The notes beneath the pieces were generated by a model. It ran no database searches, had not been told where the DNA came from, and saw only the letters and a list, made by a program, of their open reading frames with translations. The position numbers and the translations under genes were made by a program. From MGIIa-L3 sp11892u (GTDB lineage Archaea; Thermoplasmatota; Poseidoniia; Poseidoniales; Poseidoniaceae): a DNA stretch of 64,000 bases. Shown here in pieces: positions 50,903 to 59,386 of this stretch; within the stretch, counting starts at the first letter, position 1; the number at the start of each line of letters is the position of its first letter. The stretch covers positions 30,672 through 94,671 of the forward strand of contig CBFHXB010000009.1 in assembly GCA_965659685.1 (NCBI GenBank), written 5' to 3'.

Positions 50903-51139
50903 TCAAGAACGCCGTGGTCCCGACACGACCTCATCCGCTGCGATGAGGGACCTGAACGCGGTGTTCATCACGGCACGTAAATCGCTGATCCGGGCCTCAC
51001 CGAAGGCCCATGAAAGGACAGAACCGTCGACGTTCACGTCGTGTTCCGTGCTCAAGCACGCCACAAGGGCACGATGCAAAGCAGGCACATCGACCTGAAC
51101 CGTGAGGGTGGCGGCGCAAGGCGCCGGCACGCCGATCAC
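50903..51139 (-). CDS. KEOPS subunit Pcc1-like protein
   Basis: The 78-residue protein fits Pcc1, the dimerising subunit of the KEOPS complex that makes t6A37 in tRNA. It has an N-terminal strand (ATLTVQVDVPALHRAL), a strand pair (VNVDGSVLSWAFGEARI) and the helix SDLRAVMNTAFRSLIAADEVV, with the conserved D-LRA-N-R pattern. It starts with GTG overlapping the L37Ae stop (GTGA). Position between L37Ae and prefoldin beta is the usual archaeal context. Confidence 0.8.
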   Translation of the reverse strand: MIGVPAPCAATLTVQVDVPALHRALVACLSTEHDVNVDGSVLSWAFGEARISDLRAVMNTAFRSLIAADEVVSGPRRS

Positions 51140-51495
51140 TCCTCTTCTTCCAGCTCGCCGTTTGCCAAGCGGCGCTCATAGTCAAGCGCAGCTTGCTGGG
51201 CGATGTAGGCCATGTCGGCCGTGGTCGCGCCGTCGGCGTTGCGACGGACGATGCGAGCGTTGGTGTCGGAGGCACGGGTGAAAGGTTCCCAGACGCCACC
51301 GGCGAAGGTGTAGTCGCACTTGCTGCAGTGCCAGATGCCGGCCGCCTTGCGACGGACCTTGCGGTACTGGCAGGTGGGGCAGGTGTACTTGGCCGACTTC
51401 TTGGCCAAGGCGACGCCTGCGTTGCGGCGAACGCTCACACCGTAGCGGGCGCCGAAGCGTCCGGTACGTCCGGCTTTCTGAGTGCGCTTGGCCAA
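51136..51495 (-). CDS. rpl37ae: 50S ribosomal protein L37Ae (eL43)
   Basis: The 119-residue protein has the basic N-terminus AKRTQKAGRTGRFGARYGVSVRR. The zinc finger uses Cys39, Cys42, Cys57 and Cys60 (YTCPTCQYRKVRRKAAGIWHC). It then adds about 35 residues (ADGATTADMAYIAQQAALDYE, EEEE end) beyond the usual ~75-90-residue archaeal form. It lies directly after rrp42 in the exosome operon. Confidence 0.95.
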   Translation of the reverse strand: MAKRTQKAGRTGRFGARYGVSVRRNAGVALAKKSAKYTCPTCQYRKVRRKAAGIWHCSKCDYTFAGGVWEPFTRASDTNARIVRRNADGATTADMAYIAQQAALDYERRLANGELEEEE

Positions 51496-52281
51496 TCAGT
51501 TCCCCTCCTTGCTGCTGACGAGTTCTCGGAGTTCACCACAATGCGTTCGGGCGACCTCAAGGATCTCAGCGAATTCGGCGGGAGTGAAGGCTCCTTTTAG
51601 CCCCTTCTGAAGGGAGTGGAGGTGCTCTTCGTCACCGAGGGTGATGTGGATCCGCTCTTCGCCACCTGTCTCCTCGTCTTCGCTTGGGTCGTAGACAAAG
51701 CGGCCACCGACGCGCTGGAAGGAGGCCATGACGGGCGTGCCCTTCACGGAAAGCACGTGGTCCTCACCGACGTCAAAACGTTCGGCAGGAACGACGGCGG
51801 TGCGGAGCGCAGCGATGGCTGCAAGGCCACATGCGTCGAAGATGTTGCCACCGTCAGAGAGGACGTGGATGTCGATCATGACGCCCCAGACCTTCTCGCC
51901 GGGAACGATGCACAGGGCTTCCATGTCGATGCAACCCGACTCGCGGATGCCACGGTCGACGACGCGACCGAGTTCGATGGACTGGGGGCTTGGGGGGCCG
52001 GGCTCGTACTTGCGGTGAGCGACGGGGCGGAGTTCCGCGCCGCACATCAGGGAACCTTGGGTGGGTCGGTCCGGCCAGGGGGTGCGCAGTTCGAACTTGA
52101 CACCGGCGTAGACGACGGTGTCGCCCCACGTGACCTTCGCGGAGCCTTCCGCGTTGTACAGGATGTCGGTCTCGAGTTGAACCTCGCGTCGGTCCCAACG
52201 GCCGCGGCCGTCGATGCGCTGGTCGGATTCGGCCAGACGCTCAAGTTCTTGGCGGAGAAGGCTGGGGACGGGGGCTGCCAT
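51496..52281 (-). CDS. rrp42: exosome complex subunit Rrp42
   Basis: Rrp42 is the inactive RNase PH-like partner that alternates with Rrp41 in the hexameric exosome ring. The 261-residue protein shows DQRIDGRGRWDRREVQLETD, GSAKVTWGDTVVYAGVKFEL, and EALCIVPGEKVWGVMIDIHVLSDGGNIFDAC. The phosphate-binding and catalytic residues typical of Rrp41 are not conserved, as expected. Its ATG overlaps the rrp41 stop by one base (TGATG). Confidence 0.96.
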   Translation of the reverse strand: MAAPVPSLLRQELERLAESDQRIDGRGRWDRREVQLETDILYNAEGSAKVTWGDTVVYAGVKFELRTPWPDRPTQGSLMCGAELRPVAHRKYEPGPPSPQSIELGRVVDRGIRESGCIDMEALCIVPGEKVWGVMIDIHVLSDGGNIFDACGLAAIAALRTAVVPAERFDVGEDHVLSVKGTPVMASFQRVGGRFVYDPSEDEETGGEERIHITLGDEEHLHSLQKGLKGAFTPAEFAEILEVARTHCGELRELVSSKEGN

Positions 52282-53012
52282 CAGGCCTCACCTCCGTCGT
52301 AGCGGGCCTTCAGAGCGGCCACCATGATCTCGTGGATTTCTGCCGCGGCCTTGTAGTTGTACTCGGTCGCCAAGTTGTATTCCTCGATGGAGAGGTCGCC
52401 GTCCATCTGCAGGAAGACGAGTTCGCCAGTGTTCGGGCAGATGCCCATCGGAAGGTCTGCCTGACCGTAGTTGTCCTCTGCCTTGTCGAGGTCGAGCACC
52501 ACGGTGTCCTGAATCTTTCCGGAGGCAATGCCGACAACCATGTCGCGCATCGGGATACCGGCGTCAGCAAGCGCCACAGATGCGGCGGTGATGCCCACGC
52601 AGCGGGTGCCGGCTTCAGCAGCGAGGATTTCGATTTCAACGCGAATCTTTGAGCGAGGGTATCGCTCCAAGAGCACCACGGACTCGAGGGCCTCTGCAGT
52701 GACCTTGGAAATCTCACGCGAGCGGCGGTTGAAGCCGGGACGGATGCGGTCCGAGGTCGAGAAAGGAGCCATGTTGTAGCGCACGTCAAGGACGGCGCGG
52801 TCTTGGCGCTGGATCTTTCGGGGGTGAGCCTCCATTGGACCGTACACCGCGACGACCGCGACGTTGAGTCCGTGCTTGACCCAGGCCGAGCCTTGGGCTG
52901 CAGGGAGGATGCCGGCCTTGATCTCGACCGGGCGCATTTCATCGACGGTACGGCCATCGAGGCGCGTCCCATCGTCGTTCAGGAGTTTGACATCGCCGTA
53001 TCCACCCATCAT
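52281..53012 (-). CDS. rrp41: exosome complex catalytic subunit Rrp41
   Basis: Rrp41 is the phosphorolytic 3'-5' exoribonuclease subunit. The 243-residue RNase PH-fold protein has GTRLDGRTVDEMRPVEIKAG, GSAWVKHGLNVAVVAVYGP, the Arg-rich RNA-binding region RPGFNRRSREISKV, and AAEAGTRCVGITAASVALADAGIPM with the GTR phosphate site. The acidic catalytic DLDKAEDNYGQADLP follows. The start overlaps the Rrp4 stop by ATGA. Confidence 0.97.
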   Translation of the reverse strand: MMGGYGDVKLLNDDGTRLDGRTVDEMRPVEIKAGILPAAQGSAWVKHGLNVAVVAVYGPMEAHPRKIQRQDRAVLDVRYNMAPFSTSDRIRPGFNRRSREISKVTAEALESVVLLERYPRSKIRVEIEILAAEAGTRCVGITAASVALADAGIPMRDMVVGIASGKIQDTVVLDLDKAEDNYGQADLPMGICPNTGELVFLQMDGDLSIEEYNLATEYNYKAAAEIHEIMVAALKARYDGGEA

Positions 53013-53704
53013 GCATCACCTTGGTTCGGAGCGTTTGCCGCATGGGCTTCGAGGATGGCCTCGAAGCGGTCCGAGCGTCCTGCGGCAGCGACCGCTCGGA
53101 GAAGGGCGCGCAGCCAGTCGATGCCAGCCGCGTCACCGTCGGCCCAAAGCCGACCGTTGTCGGCGAGGACGAGGCGGCACTCGCTGAGGTCGCGAAGCCG
53201 CTTGAGCATGGCCGCGCCCTCGGCGCGGAGGGTGTCGATGTGTTGCACGTCGACGTTGAGGACGGCACCTTCCGCGAGACGGCGGAGGCCGATGCCCTTC
53301 ATCGTAGCCACGACGTTCTGAACCTCGTCGACTTCCTGCACGCGCATGAGGAGGCTGTCGTTGATGTCCGCGTGGTCGCGGGTGCCCCCGAATTCAACCT
53401 TCCACGGGGCAAGGGACATGGGGAGCAGGGCTTGGAAAGGTCCGTTGATGTCAAGGAACCACAGGTTGCTGCGCGCTTCGATGACCGTGCCGATCACCAA
53501 GTCGCCCGAGCGGGGCATGTAGCAACTGGCCACCGGATCGACGGACACGGTGCCGTGACGCTCACGGACGTGGCCAACTCGGGTGGCGATGATTTCGTCG
53601 CCCTGAATGAGGGCTCCGGTTCCGACTCGACGCCCGGACGCCGGCCCGATGGCCGAACCCGGGGTCACCAGGCGCAGCTCGGCGCCGTTTTGACCTTGGG
53701 ACAT
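53009..53704 (-). CDS. rrp4: exosome complex RNA-binding subunit Rrp4
   Basis: Rrp4 caps the exosome ring and feeds RNA into it. The 231-residue protein has the N-terminal domain (GRRVGTGALIQGDEIIATRVG), an S1 domain (SGDLVIGTVIEARSNLWFLDING) and a C-terminal KH-like domain (GIGLRRLAEGAVLNVD, CRLVLADNGRLWADG). The KH GxxG-type loop reads DNGR. It heads the minus-strand exosome operon with an AGGAGAG ribosome binding site and a TATA box upstream. Confidence 0.95.
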   Translation of the reverse strand: MSQGQNGAELRLVTPGSAIGPASGRRVGTGALIQGDEIIATRVGHVRERHGTVSVDPVASCYMPRSGDLVIGTVIEARSNLWFLDINGPFQALLPMSLAPWKVEFGGTRDHADINDSLLMRVQEVDEVQNVVATMKGIGLRRLAEGAVLNVDVQHIDTLRAEGAAMLKRLRDLSECRLVLADNGRLWADGDAAGIDWLRALLRAVAAAGRSDRFEAILEAHAANAPNQGDA

Positions 53705-53737
53705 TGTTCTCTCCTAGCCGGGCCACCCGCGACCCCA

Positions 53738-53745
53738 TCATAAAC
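53738..53745 (-). promoter_or_regulatory. TATA box of the exosome operon
   Basis: Minus-strand GTTTATGA, centred about 37 nt before the rrp4 ATG, predicts a leader of about 11 nt containing AGGAG. It is in a 56-bp gap and is the only AT-rich patch there. Confidence 0.5.
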
Positions 53746-53760
53746 CCAACACATGCGACG

Positions 53761-54438
53761 TCAGGCTTCTTCGTCGTGTCGAGCGACCATGTCGGAGCTC
53801 ACCAAGGCACCGTTGCAATGCGGACAGCGGTCCTCGCCGGAGAGGGCCTCCGGACGAATCGCAAGCACGGCCAAACAATGGGGGCAGGCGGCCAACATTT
53901 CACCGGGCTCGAGGCTGGCCTCCAGGTCAACAGGTCGCTCTGCGTAAGCGGCTTGGTAGGTGGGAAGGAAATGGACGCGGACGCGACGGGCTGTACCGAT
54001 GGCAGCCCAAAGCATCAGGAAGGCGAGCACCAAGTTGAGCAGGTCGCCGCTCAGGCCGCTCCAGAGGTACAACAGCACGAGGACGATGAAGAACAGAAAA
54101 GTAAGGCTCATCGCCGCAACAGCGGGCCAATACGCCCAGGGTTTTCGTGCCCTGTACCCGGTCCACACGCTTCCAAACAAGATCGCCAGCACCACCGACC
54201 CCGAGGTCCCGAGGCTCGTGTTGAGCATGGTGGCCAGCGCGATGGCACCGTAACCAAGCAGCACCAAGTCCACCGCGAGGATGAACACCGTGCCACGGTG
54301 ATGAACGGTGAACGGCGAAGAGGGAGAGGAACTCCGCGCCGGCGGAGCACCCGCCAGCACCAAGTCGTCGCCTCGGTTCGCCATGTGAGGTGGTCCCGGG
54401 CGCCCGTCAAGAAGGCTCGCTCCCTGCGAAGGAGTCAT
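53761..54438 (-). CDS. four-TM protein with C-terminal zinc ribbon
   Basis: The 225-residue protein has four hydrophobic segments: FILAVDLVLLGYGAIALA, SGSVVLAILFGSVWTGY, WPAVAAMSLTFLFFIVLVLLYLW and LLNLVLAFLMLWAAIG. A cytoplasmic zinc ribbon follows (CPHCLAVLAIRPEALSGEDRCPHCNGALV). The N-terminal ~40 residues are Pro/Ser-rich. Start 54438 was chosen because the reading frame further upstream overlaps coaBC. No named family is recognised. It is divergent from coaBC with a 24-bp gap and is followed by the exosome operon on the same strand. Confidence 0.65.
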   Translation of the reverse strand: MTPSQGASLLDGRPGPPHMANRGDDLVLAGAPPARSSSPSSPFTVHHRGTVFILAVDLVLLGYGAIALATMLNTSLGTSGSVVLAILFGSVWTGYRARKPWAYWPAVAAMSLTFLFFIVLVLLYLWSGLSGDLLNLVLAFLMLWAAIGTARRVRVHFLPTYQAAYAERPVDLEASLEPGEMLAACPHCLAVLAIRPEALSGEDRCPHCNGALVSSDMVARHDEEA

Positions 54439-54462
54439 GGCGGCGGGCGTGTCCCGAGGAAC

Positions 54463-55656
54463 GTGAGCAGCGACACCGGAGTGGAACGCCTCGGGGATTC
54501 CCTCGAAGGCCGTCGCGTGGTGTTGGGGGTCAGCGGCGGCATTGCGGCCGTGGACACCGTTCGTCTTGCCCGTGAATTGCGGCGCCACGGAGCCGAGGTG
54601 CTCACCGTCATGACGCAGGCAGCCCAACGCATCATCACGCCCCTCGCCGTGCAATGGGCGAGCAGCGGTACGGTCTTGACCGACTGGTCCAGCGGAATGT
54701 CGCAACTCGATGACGTGGACGGCGTCTTGGTGGCTCCCGCCACGCGAAACACCCTCGCCTCGCATGTTCACGGACTCCAAGGCGGCCCGCTGATGATGGC
54801 GCTCTCCGTGGCCCGCTCACGCGGCACGCCCATCATGGCCGTGCCAAGCATGCACCACGACCTCTCAACGGACCCGGTCACCGATGATCTCGTCGAAGCG
54901 GCGCGAGCCCAAGGCATGGCCGTCGTGTGGGGACCCGATCAGGAAGGAAAGCGCAAAACCGTCGATCACGTCGAAATCGTCGCACGTTTTGCTCACCTCC
55001 TGAACGCCACGAAGAAATCACGACGCTCGGTGGCGATCACCCTCGGCGCCACCGCCACCCCGATGGATGACGTGCGTCGCTTGGTCAACACCAGCAGCGG
55101 TCGCACCGGCTGGGCGTTGGCCGATGACCTCTACCGTCATGGCCACGACGTCTCTTGCATTGCCGGCCTCACCACGGCTCCACAACCGGCATGGCTGCCG
55201 CTTGTGCTACGAGCCGAAACCGCCCCTGCCATGCTCGACGAATGCCTTGCCGTCGCGAAAGATCGGCTCGACGCATGGGTCCACGTGGCCGCCGTCTTGG
55301 ATTACCTCATCGACGACCCGGCCGAAGGCAAAGTGGCCTCCGGTTCCGACGCACTCCAAATCAACCTCATTCCAGGCCCCAAGCACATCGATGCCCTCCG
55401 AGAGCGATGCGAAGGGTCCGTGCGCATCGGTTTCAAACTCGAAACCGGCATCAAACAACGCGAATTGGTACGACGCGCGGTGGCCCAAGTTGAACGCGCT
55501 GGCATGACCGCCGTCATCGCCAACCGCCTCGAAGACCTCGGCCATTCAGACCGCCCGCGTGGGCATCTCGTTGACGCCACAGGCGCCGACTATGCCCTCA
55601 ACACCGAACGTGACCTCGTCGAGGCCATCCGCCGATTGATCGAACGGGGGGCATGA
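54463..55656 (+). CDS. coaBC: phosphopantothenoylcysteine synthetase/decarboxylase CoaBC
   Basis: CoaBC makes 4'-phosphopantetheine in coenzyme A synthesis. The 397-residue protein has an N-terminal flavoprotein decarboxylase part (LGVSGGIAAVDTVRLARELRR, LVAPATRNTLASHVHG, VPSMHHDLSTDP) and a C-terminal ligase part (ITLGATATPMDDVRRLVNTSSGRTG, VAAVLDYLIDD, and GFKLETG). The usual Cys-rich tripeptide and PAMN motif of the CoaC active site are changed (VPSMHHD). The start is GTG at 54463 after an AGGA ribosome binding site, 24 bp from the divergent gene; a much longer in-frame opening upstream is antisense noise. Confidence 0.9.
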   Translation: MSSDTGVERLGDSLEGRRVVLGVSGGIAAVDTVRLARELRRHGAEVLTVMTQAAQRIITPLAVQWASSGTVLTDWSSGMSQLDDVDGVLVAPATRNTLASHVHGLQGGPLMMALSVARSRGTPIMAVPSMHHDLSTDPVTDDLVEAARAQGMAVVWGPDQEGKRKTVDHVEIVARFAHLLNATKKSRRSVAITLGATATPMDDVRRLVNTSSGRTGWALADDLYRHGHDVSCIAGLTTAPQPAWLPLVLRAETAPAMLDECLAVAKDRLDAWVHVAAVLDYLIDDPAEGKVASGSDALQINLIPGPKHIDALRERCEGSVRIGFKLETGIKQRELVRRAVAQVERAGMTAVIANRLEDLGHSDRPRGHLVDATGADYALNTERDLVEAIRRLIERGA

Positions 55657-55657
55657 C

Positions 55658-56257
55658 GTGCGGCGTTTCGCTGTTGTTGGACACCGCGCGATGGCCCGTG
55701 GGAAACTTCCGCTCAACGATTTGGCCGGGTCCGGTGGACGTTTCGACGTCCTTGTGCGAGCCACCACAGCAGCGCTGCTCACCAGCCATGGATTGCGTGA
55801 GAACGTGGAGGTCATCCTTCATTTGGGCGGTGGACCAGGCCCTCCACGTCGCCTTCGGTTGAACGGAGCCACACTGCGCGGGCTCCATGCTGACGAACGG
55901 TCCGCTGCAGGCATGCTTGGCAAAGCCCTGCTGAATCCCCAGCCACCCCGAGGCCAATGGCGAGAGGTGACCCCCGGCCTCGACGAGAGCGGTGGTGCGT
56001 TGGCGGACACGCTACGCGAGTGGAACAAGAGCACCGTGTTCGTGCTCGATGCTGAAGCACAGCCCTTCGATCAGACGATGGCGGAGCAGCCCGAACTTGA
56101 AGGAAGCGACCTTGGCTTTGTCCTCAGCGACGACCAGCCGCTGGCGGACATCGACCTCGGGGGGCATACGGTCGCACGCTGTAGCCTTGGAAACCGTTGG
56201 CTGCAAGGGCATGCGGCCGTGCACATCGTGCATTGGTTGCTCGACCGTCAGGGCTGA
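55658..56257 (+). CDS. trmY: tRNA pseudouridine(54) N1-methyltransferase TrmY
   Basis: TrmY methylates pseudouridine 54 to m1-psi in archaeal tRNAs. The 199-residue SPOUT protein has the N-terminal FAVVGHRAMARGKLPLNDLAG and the family's SHGLRENVEVILHLGG region. The C-terminal knot has GFVLSDDQPL and CSLGNRWLQGHAAVHIVHWLLD. The start is GTG one base after the coaBC stop, so the two are coupled. The 3' end overlaps the convergent surE by 10 bp. Confidence 0.93.
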   Translation: MRRFAVVGHRAMARGKLPLNDLAGSGGRFDVLVRATTAALLTSHGLRENVEVILHLGGGPGPPRRLRLNGATLRGLHADERSAAGMLGKALLNPQPPRGQWREVTPGLDESGGALADTLREWNKSTVFVLDAEAQPFDQTMAEQPELEGSDLGFVLSDDQPLADIDLGGHTVARCSLGNRWLQGHAAVHIVHWLLDRQG

Positions 56258-57234
56258 CGGTTCAACCACAGCGGCCATCCGTCCTCGCCCGCACGAAGCG
56301 CCTGAGCCAGCAAGGCTTCTTCCAACGCGAAGGGATGGGTCGCCGGCCACGTTGGAAGCGAGGACAGGCTTGCAGAGCCTGCATCCACCGCGTCGCAATC
56401 GCCGTTCATGACGACCGAATGATCGATGCTGGCGGCCCCGATGCGGAAGGTCGCCACTTCACCTTCCCCAGCGTCTTCGAACCTGACGGCGTTGCGGTAC
56501 CAGCGTGTTCCGAGGCGCGTGCTGGACCATGAACCGTCCCAATCCGGGCCGACGTTAAGGTTCAGCATCAGTTCACCATGCTGGAACGCCGTGACGACGG
56601 CCCCAATCGAATCCTCGGCCCACGCGTGCTCAAGGGCTTCGTGAGGCCATGGATTGACGTGGTCAGCGTCCATGTCGACGTTGGGGCGGCACAGGTTGAC
56701 CGCAACCTTGGGCAACAAGGGAAGGACCCGTTCAACGAGCATGACGGTCGCCTCCACCGCGCGTTCCATCCCTTCGGTTTCAAAGGACGTGAACGAAGAG
56801 GCGATGGCGGGCATGCCGTACAAGCCGGCCTCGCGCGCGGCACCCATTGTCCCGCTGTGGTAGGCGTCTTGGCTCAGGTTCGGACCGAGGTTAACCCCAG
56901 AGACGACCAGGCGAGGCACGATGTCAGGCGCCACGCGCGCCAAGCCACCGTCCAGCGCGACGATCATCGTGTCGCATGGCGTGCCGTCCAACTCAAACAA
57001 ACGCACAGGAGCATCACCCTTGAGCCCCCAAGCCTCGATGAGATCATGACGTTCACGCAATGGCATGGGCGAGCCCAACTGAATCCGCATACCGGCCGCG
57101 GAATGGTTGGACTTTGGTGCAAAGGTCACGATGGGATGCCCGGCCGCATGAAGGGCTTTCACCAGCATCTCAAAACCAGGAGCTTCGATGCCGTCGTCGT
57201 TGGTCAGGAGCAGCCAGCCTTCGCCCGTCGCCAT
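56248..57234 (-). CDS. surE: 5'/3'-nucleotidase SurE
   Basis: SurE is a metal-dependent nucleoside monophosphatase. The 328-residue protein has the metal site LLTNDDGIEAPG at the N-terminus, FAPKSNHSAAGMRI, and VSGVNLGPNLSQDAYHSGTMGAA with the conserved Asn. It is longer than the typical ~250 residues through extra C-terminal sequence (about 270-328). It is convergent with trmY and followed upstream by nothing else on its strand for 44 bp. Confidence 0.92.
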   Translation of the reverse strand: MATGEGWLLLTNDDGIEAPGFEMLVKALHAAGHPIVTFAPKSNHSAAGMRIQLGSPMPLRERHDLIEAWGLKGDAPVRLFELDGTPCDTMIVALDGGLARVAPDIVPRLVVSGVNLGPNLSQDAYHSGTMGAAREAGLYGMPAIASSFTSFETEGMERAVEATVMLVERVLPLLPKVAVNLCRPNVDMDADHVNPWPHEALEHAWAEDSIGAVVTAFQHGELMLNLNVGPDWDGSWSSTRLGTRWYRNAVRFEDAGEGEVATFRIGAASIDHSVVMNGDCDAVDAGSASLSSLPTWPATHPFALEEALLAQALRAGEDGWPLWLNRQP

Positions 57235-57277
57235 GAGGCAAGGTTCCCCTTGCGCTACATGATGGTTCGCTCAATTG

Positions 57278-58345
57278 TCACGCACGAGGCCGTTGGGCAC
57301 GGCTCGAGAGGGCTGCACCAAGAAGGGCAACAAGCACGAACAGGGAGCCGCCCGGGTGCCCAAGGCTGCTTTCGGCCTGTTCCTGGTCAAGCCGGTCGGT
57401 GAAATCTTGGCGCTCCTCTTCGATCAAATCGAGGATTCCATGATTTTCCACCGTGTTGCAGGCGTAGTTGAGCCGGTAGCAATCCGCACTGGAGCCATAC
57501 CAACCAAAGCACGAATCAGATCCACCGTCCATGGCCACTGGATACACCACGATGCTCGCAAACAAGTTCAAGCGGAACAACGCTGGTTCCTCTGGCAAAC
57601 CGACGAAGGTCATTCGAATGCGCACCGAACTGCTTTCGCCAGGCTCGATCGTTCCACCGTCATCCAGCACATCGATGACCAACGCTCCATCCCTGCCTTT
57701 GTCGTATTCAGGGATGCGATCGTCGTCGTAATCGAGATGCTCAGAATACAACTCATGCGCGGTGTTGACGGAAACTCCCAAGGCCGAACCCTCGTTTCCG
57801 TCGAGGCTGACTTCAATCTCCACGTCACCGTTGCCGTTGTCGGGGCAAACGTCCTGCGACCCTTCCCTTCCAATGGCTTCGTAAGCATCCTCTTTGAGGT
57901 TCCAATCCATCTCAAACCAAGCGAGGATGTTGACTTGCTTGGTGCGGGTTTCCTCCTCGCACGAGTCGCACGTCATGACGCTGGCATAACGCGTGATGAT
58001 GGCGGTCAATTCCACTTGATGAGCACCTTTGGTGGTCGTACGGTCACGAAGGAAATCGACGTACACGAGATCCGAATTTTGGGCACTCACCGTGACGGTT
58101 TCATCCTGAAGTTGCATGTTCAAACCCGTGGTCATGCTGATTTCAACCGTGATGTCGTGCTGGTTGCTGTTGACGATTTCACAGTAGATGTATTGGTATC
58201 GATCGTAACGAGGATCGATGTCGTATCCGTAGTAGTAGAAATCGCAGCTGAAGTCCAACACCGGCGTGTAAGGAATTTGGGCCTCAGCCGGAGGGGTGAC
58301 GAGCGGCAAAAGCAGCAATGAGAGCAAGAGCGTCCGCACCTTCAT
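57278..58345 (-). CDS. secreted beta-rich protein with C-terminal sorting-signal-like tail
   Basis: The 355-residue protein has a signal peptide (MKVRTLLLSLLLLPLVTPPAEA, mature from about Gln24) and an extracellular beta-rich region with Tyr-rich start (FYYYGYDIDPRYDRYQYIY) and several Cys pairs (CDSCEEET, DSCFGWYGSSADC). The C-terminus (residues 330-355) is tripartite: a PGG turn (331-333), a 13-residue hydrophobic segment (SLFVLVALLGAAL) and a basic end (SSRAQRPRA). That matches the layout of PGF-CTERM-like archaeosortase signals, although PGG replaces PGF. An archaeosortase gene lies at 25756. Binding partner unknown. Confidence 0.7.
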   Translation of the reverse strand: MKVRTLLLSLLLLPLVTPPAEAQIPYTPVLDFSCDFYYYGYDIDPRYDRYQYIYCEIVNSNQHDITVEISMTTGLNMQLQDETVTVSAQNSDLVYVDFLRDRTTTKGAHQVELTAIITRYASVMTCDSCEEETRTKQVNILAWFEMDWNLKEDAYEAIGREGSQDVCPDNGNGDVEIEVSLDGNEGSALGVSVNTAHELYSEHLDYDDDRIPEYDKGRDGALVIDVLDDGGTIEPGESSSVRIRMTFVGLPEEPALFRLNLFASIVVYPVAMDGGSDSCFGWYGSSADCYRLNYACNTVENHGILDLIEEERQDFTDRLDQEQAESSLGHPGGSLFVLVALLGAALSSRAQRPRA

Positions 58346-58391
58346 GATTGAAGTCCAGCATGTATGCGGAAAAAGATGACGCCGAATGCCG

Positions 58392-59372
58392 TTAATCAAG
58401 CACGTGACGGGCCTCATCGGCGGCCTCATTGTTGTGTGGGTTCGACACCACCAAGAGCAATCCACAGAGCATCACCACGCCACCCAACAACGTCGCGGGA
58501 CCCGGCACACCGGTGCCAAAGGCCAACAAACCGATGACCGAACCGACCACGGGCTCAAGGGTCAGGGTGACAGAGATCGTCAGAGGCGTCATCGTCTTCA
58601 GGCAGTGATTCAAGCCCGTGTGTCCTACCAATCCGGCCAAGAAGGCCAACAGGAGGAAACCGCGAATCCATTCGTTGCTGACCCACCCAAGAGCACCGTG
58701 CTCAGCGATGGCCCCTGCCTCCCCGATACCGGAAGCCAGTGCGAGCAAGAAGGAGGCAAAACCGGTCACCGCCGCGGCGTAGAGAAAGACCGGCCAGCGT
58801 GCTCGAAGCACACGCCCTGCAGCGAGGTAACCCACGACGAAGACGGCCCCAAGGAAGGCGAGCAGGTCGCCGAACAGGGTCACTTCCTGTCCGCCTGTGG
58901 CCTCACCGACGTCAAGAAGCGTCAGGGACGCGCCCGCCAATCCGAGCAAACCTCCAGCCCATCCGCGCCGACCGGGTGGAATGATCTCCCGCCCAAGTGC
59001 CAACAGGACAGCGCTTCCAACCAGCACCACGAGTGGATGGGCCGTCACGAAGAGCAACGAGTGCGTCAACGTGGTGCGGTCCAGCGAAGCGGTCCAAGCG
59101 CCAAAATGGAGGGCGAGAAATACGCCAGAGGCGACCAACAGTACGGCGTCCCCTCGTGCTTCCTTCGGCGAAGTCCAAGGTGCGCCCTCACGACGCCAAT
59201 CGAGCACGGCCAAAGGCAACAGAAGCACCGTGGTCGCCTGGAGCCGCCATGACGCACGAAGCAGCGGCGGCACGTCGCTGAAGGCTTGCAACAGCGCGCC
59301 CCCGCTGGAGACACCAAGCAAGGCTGCGCCGAGGACCAACCAGGTCAGCACGGTGGGTCGTGCTTGGTTCAC
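58392..59372 (-). CDS. EamA/DMT-family transporter
   Basis: The 326-residue protein has about ten hydrophobic helices in two five-helix repeats, as in EamA drug/metabolite exporters. The second repeat shows the conserved LEPVVGSVIGLLAFG, and the first ends near HPLVVLVGSAVLLALG. Substrate cannot be predicted. The start is GTG 59372, 14 nt after the OPT-transporter stop; a longer reading frame would overlap that gene. It is probably co-transcribed with the OPT gene. Confidence 0.85.
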   Translation of the reverse strand: MNQARPTVLTWLVLGAALLGVSSGGALLQAFSDVPPLLRASWRLQATTVLLLPLAVLDWRREGAPWTSPKEARGDAVLLVASGVFLALHFGAWTASLDRTTLTHSLLFVTAHPLVVLVGSAVLLALGREIIPPGRRGWAGGLLGLAGASLTLLDVGEATGGQEVTLFGDLLAFLGAVFVVGYLAAGRVLRARWPVFLYAAAVTGFASFLLALASGIGEAGAIAEHGALGWVSNEWIRGFLLLAFLAGLVGHTGLNHCLKTMTPLTISVTLTLEPVVGSVIGLLAFGTGVPGPATLLGGVVMLCGLLLVVSNPHNNEAADEARHVLD

Positions 59373-59386
59373 GTCGTCGCCCGCCC

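Noticed and set aside
53704..54462. long upstream extension of the coaBC reading frame
   Set aside because: It is antisense to the zinc-ribbon membrane protein and lacks family similarity; the GTG at 54463 with AGGA upstream fits CoaBC length.
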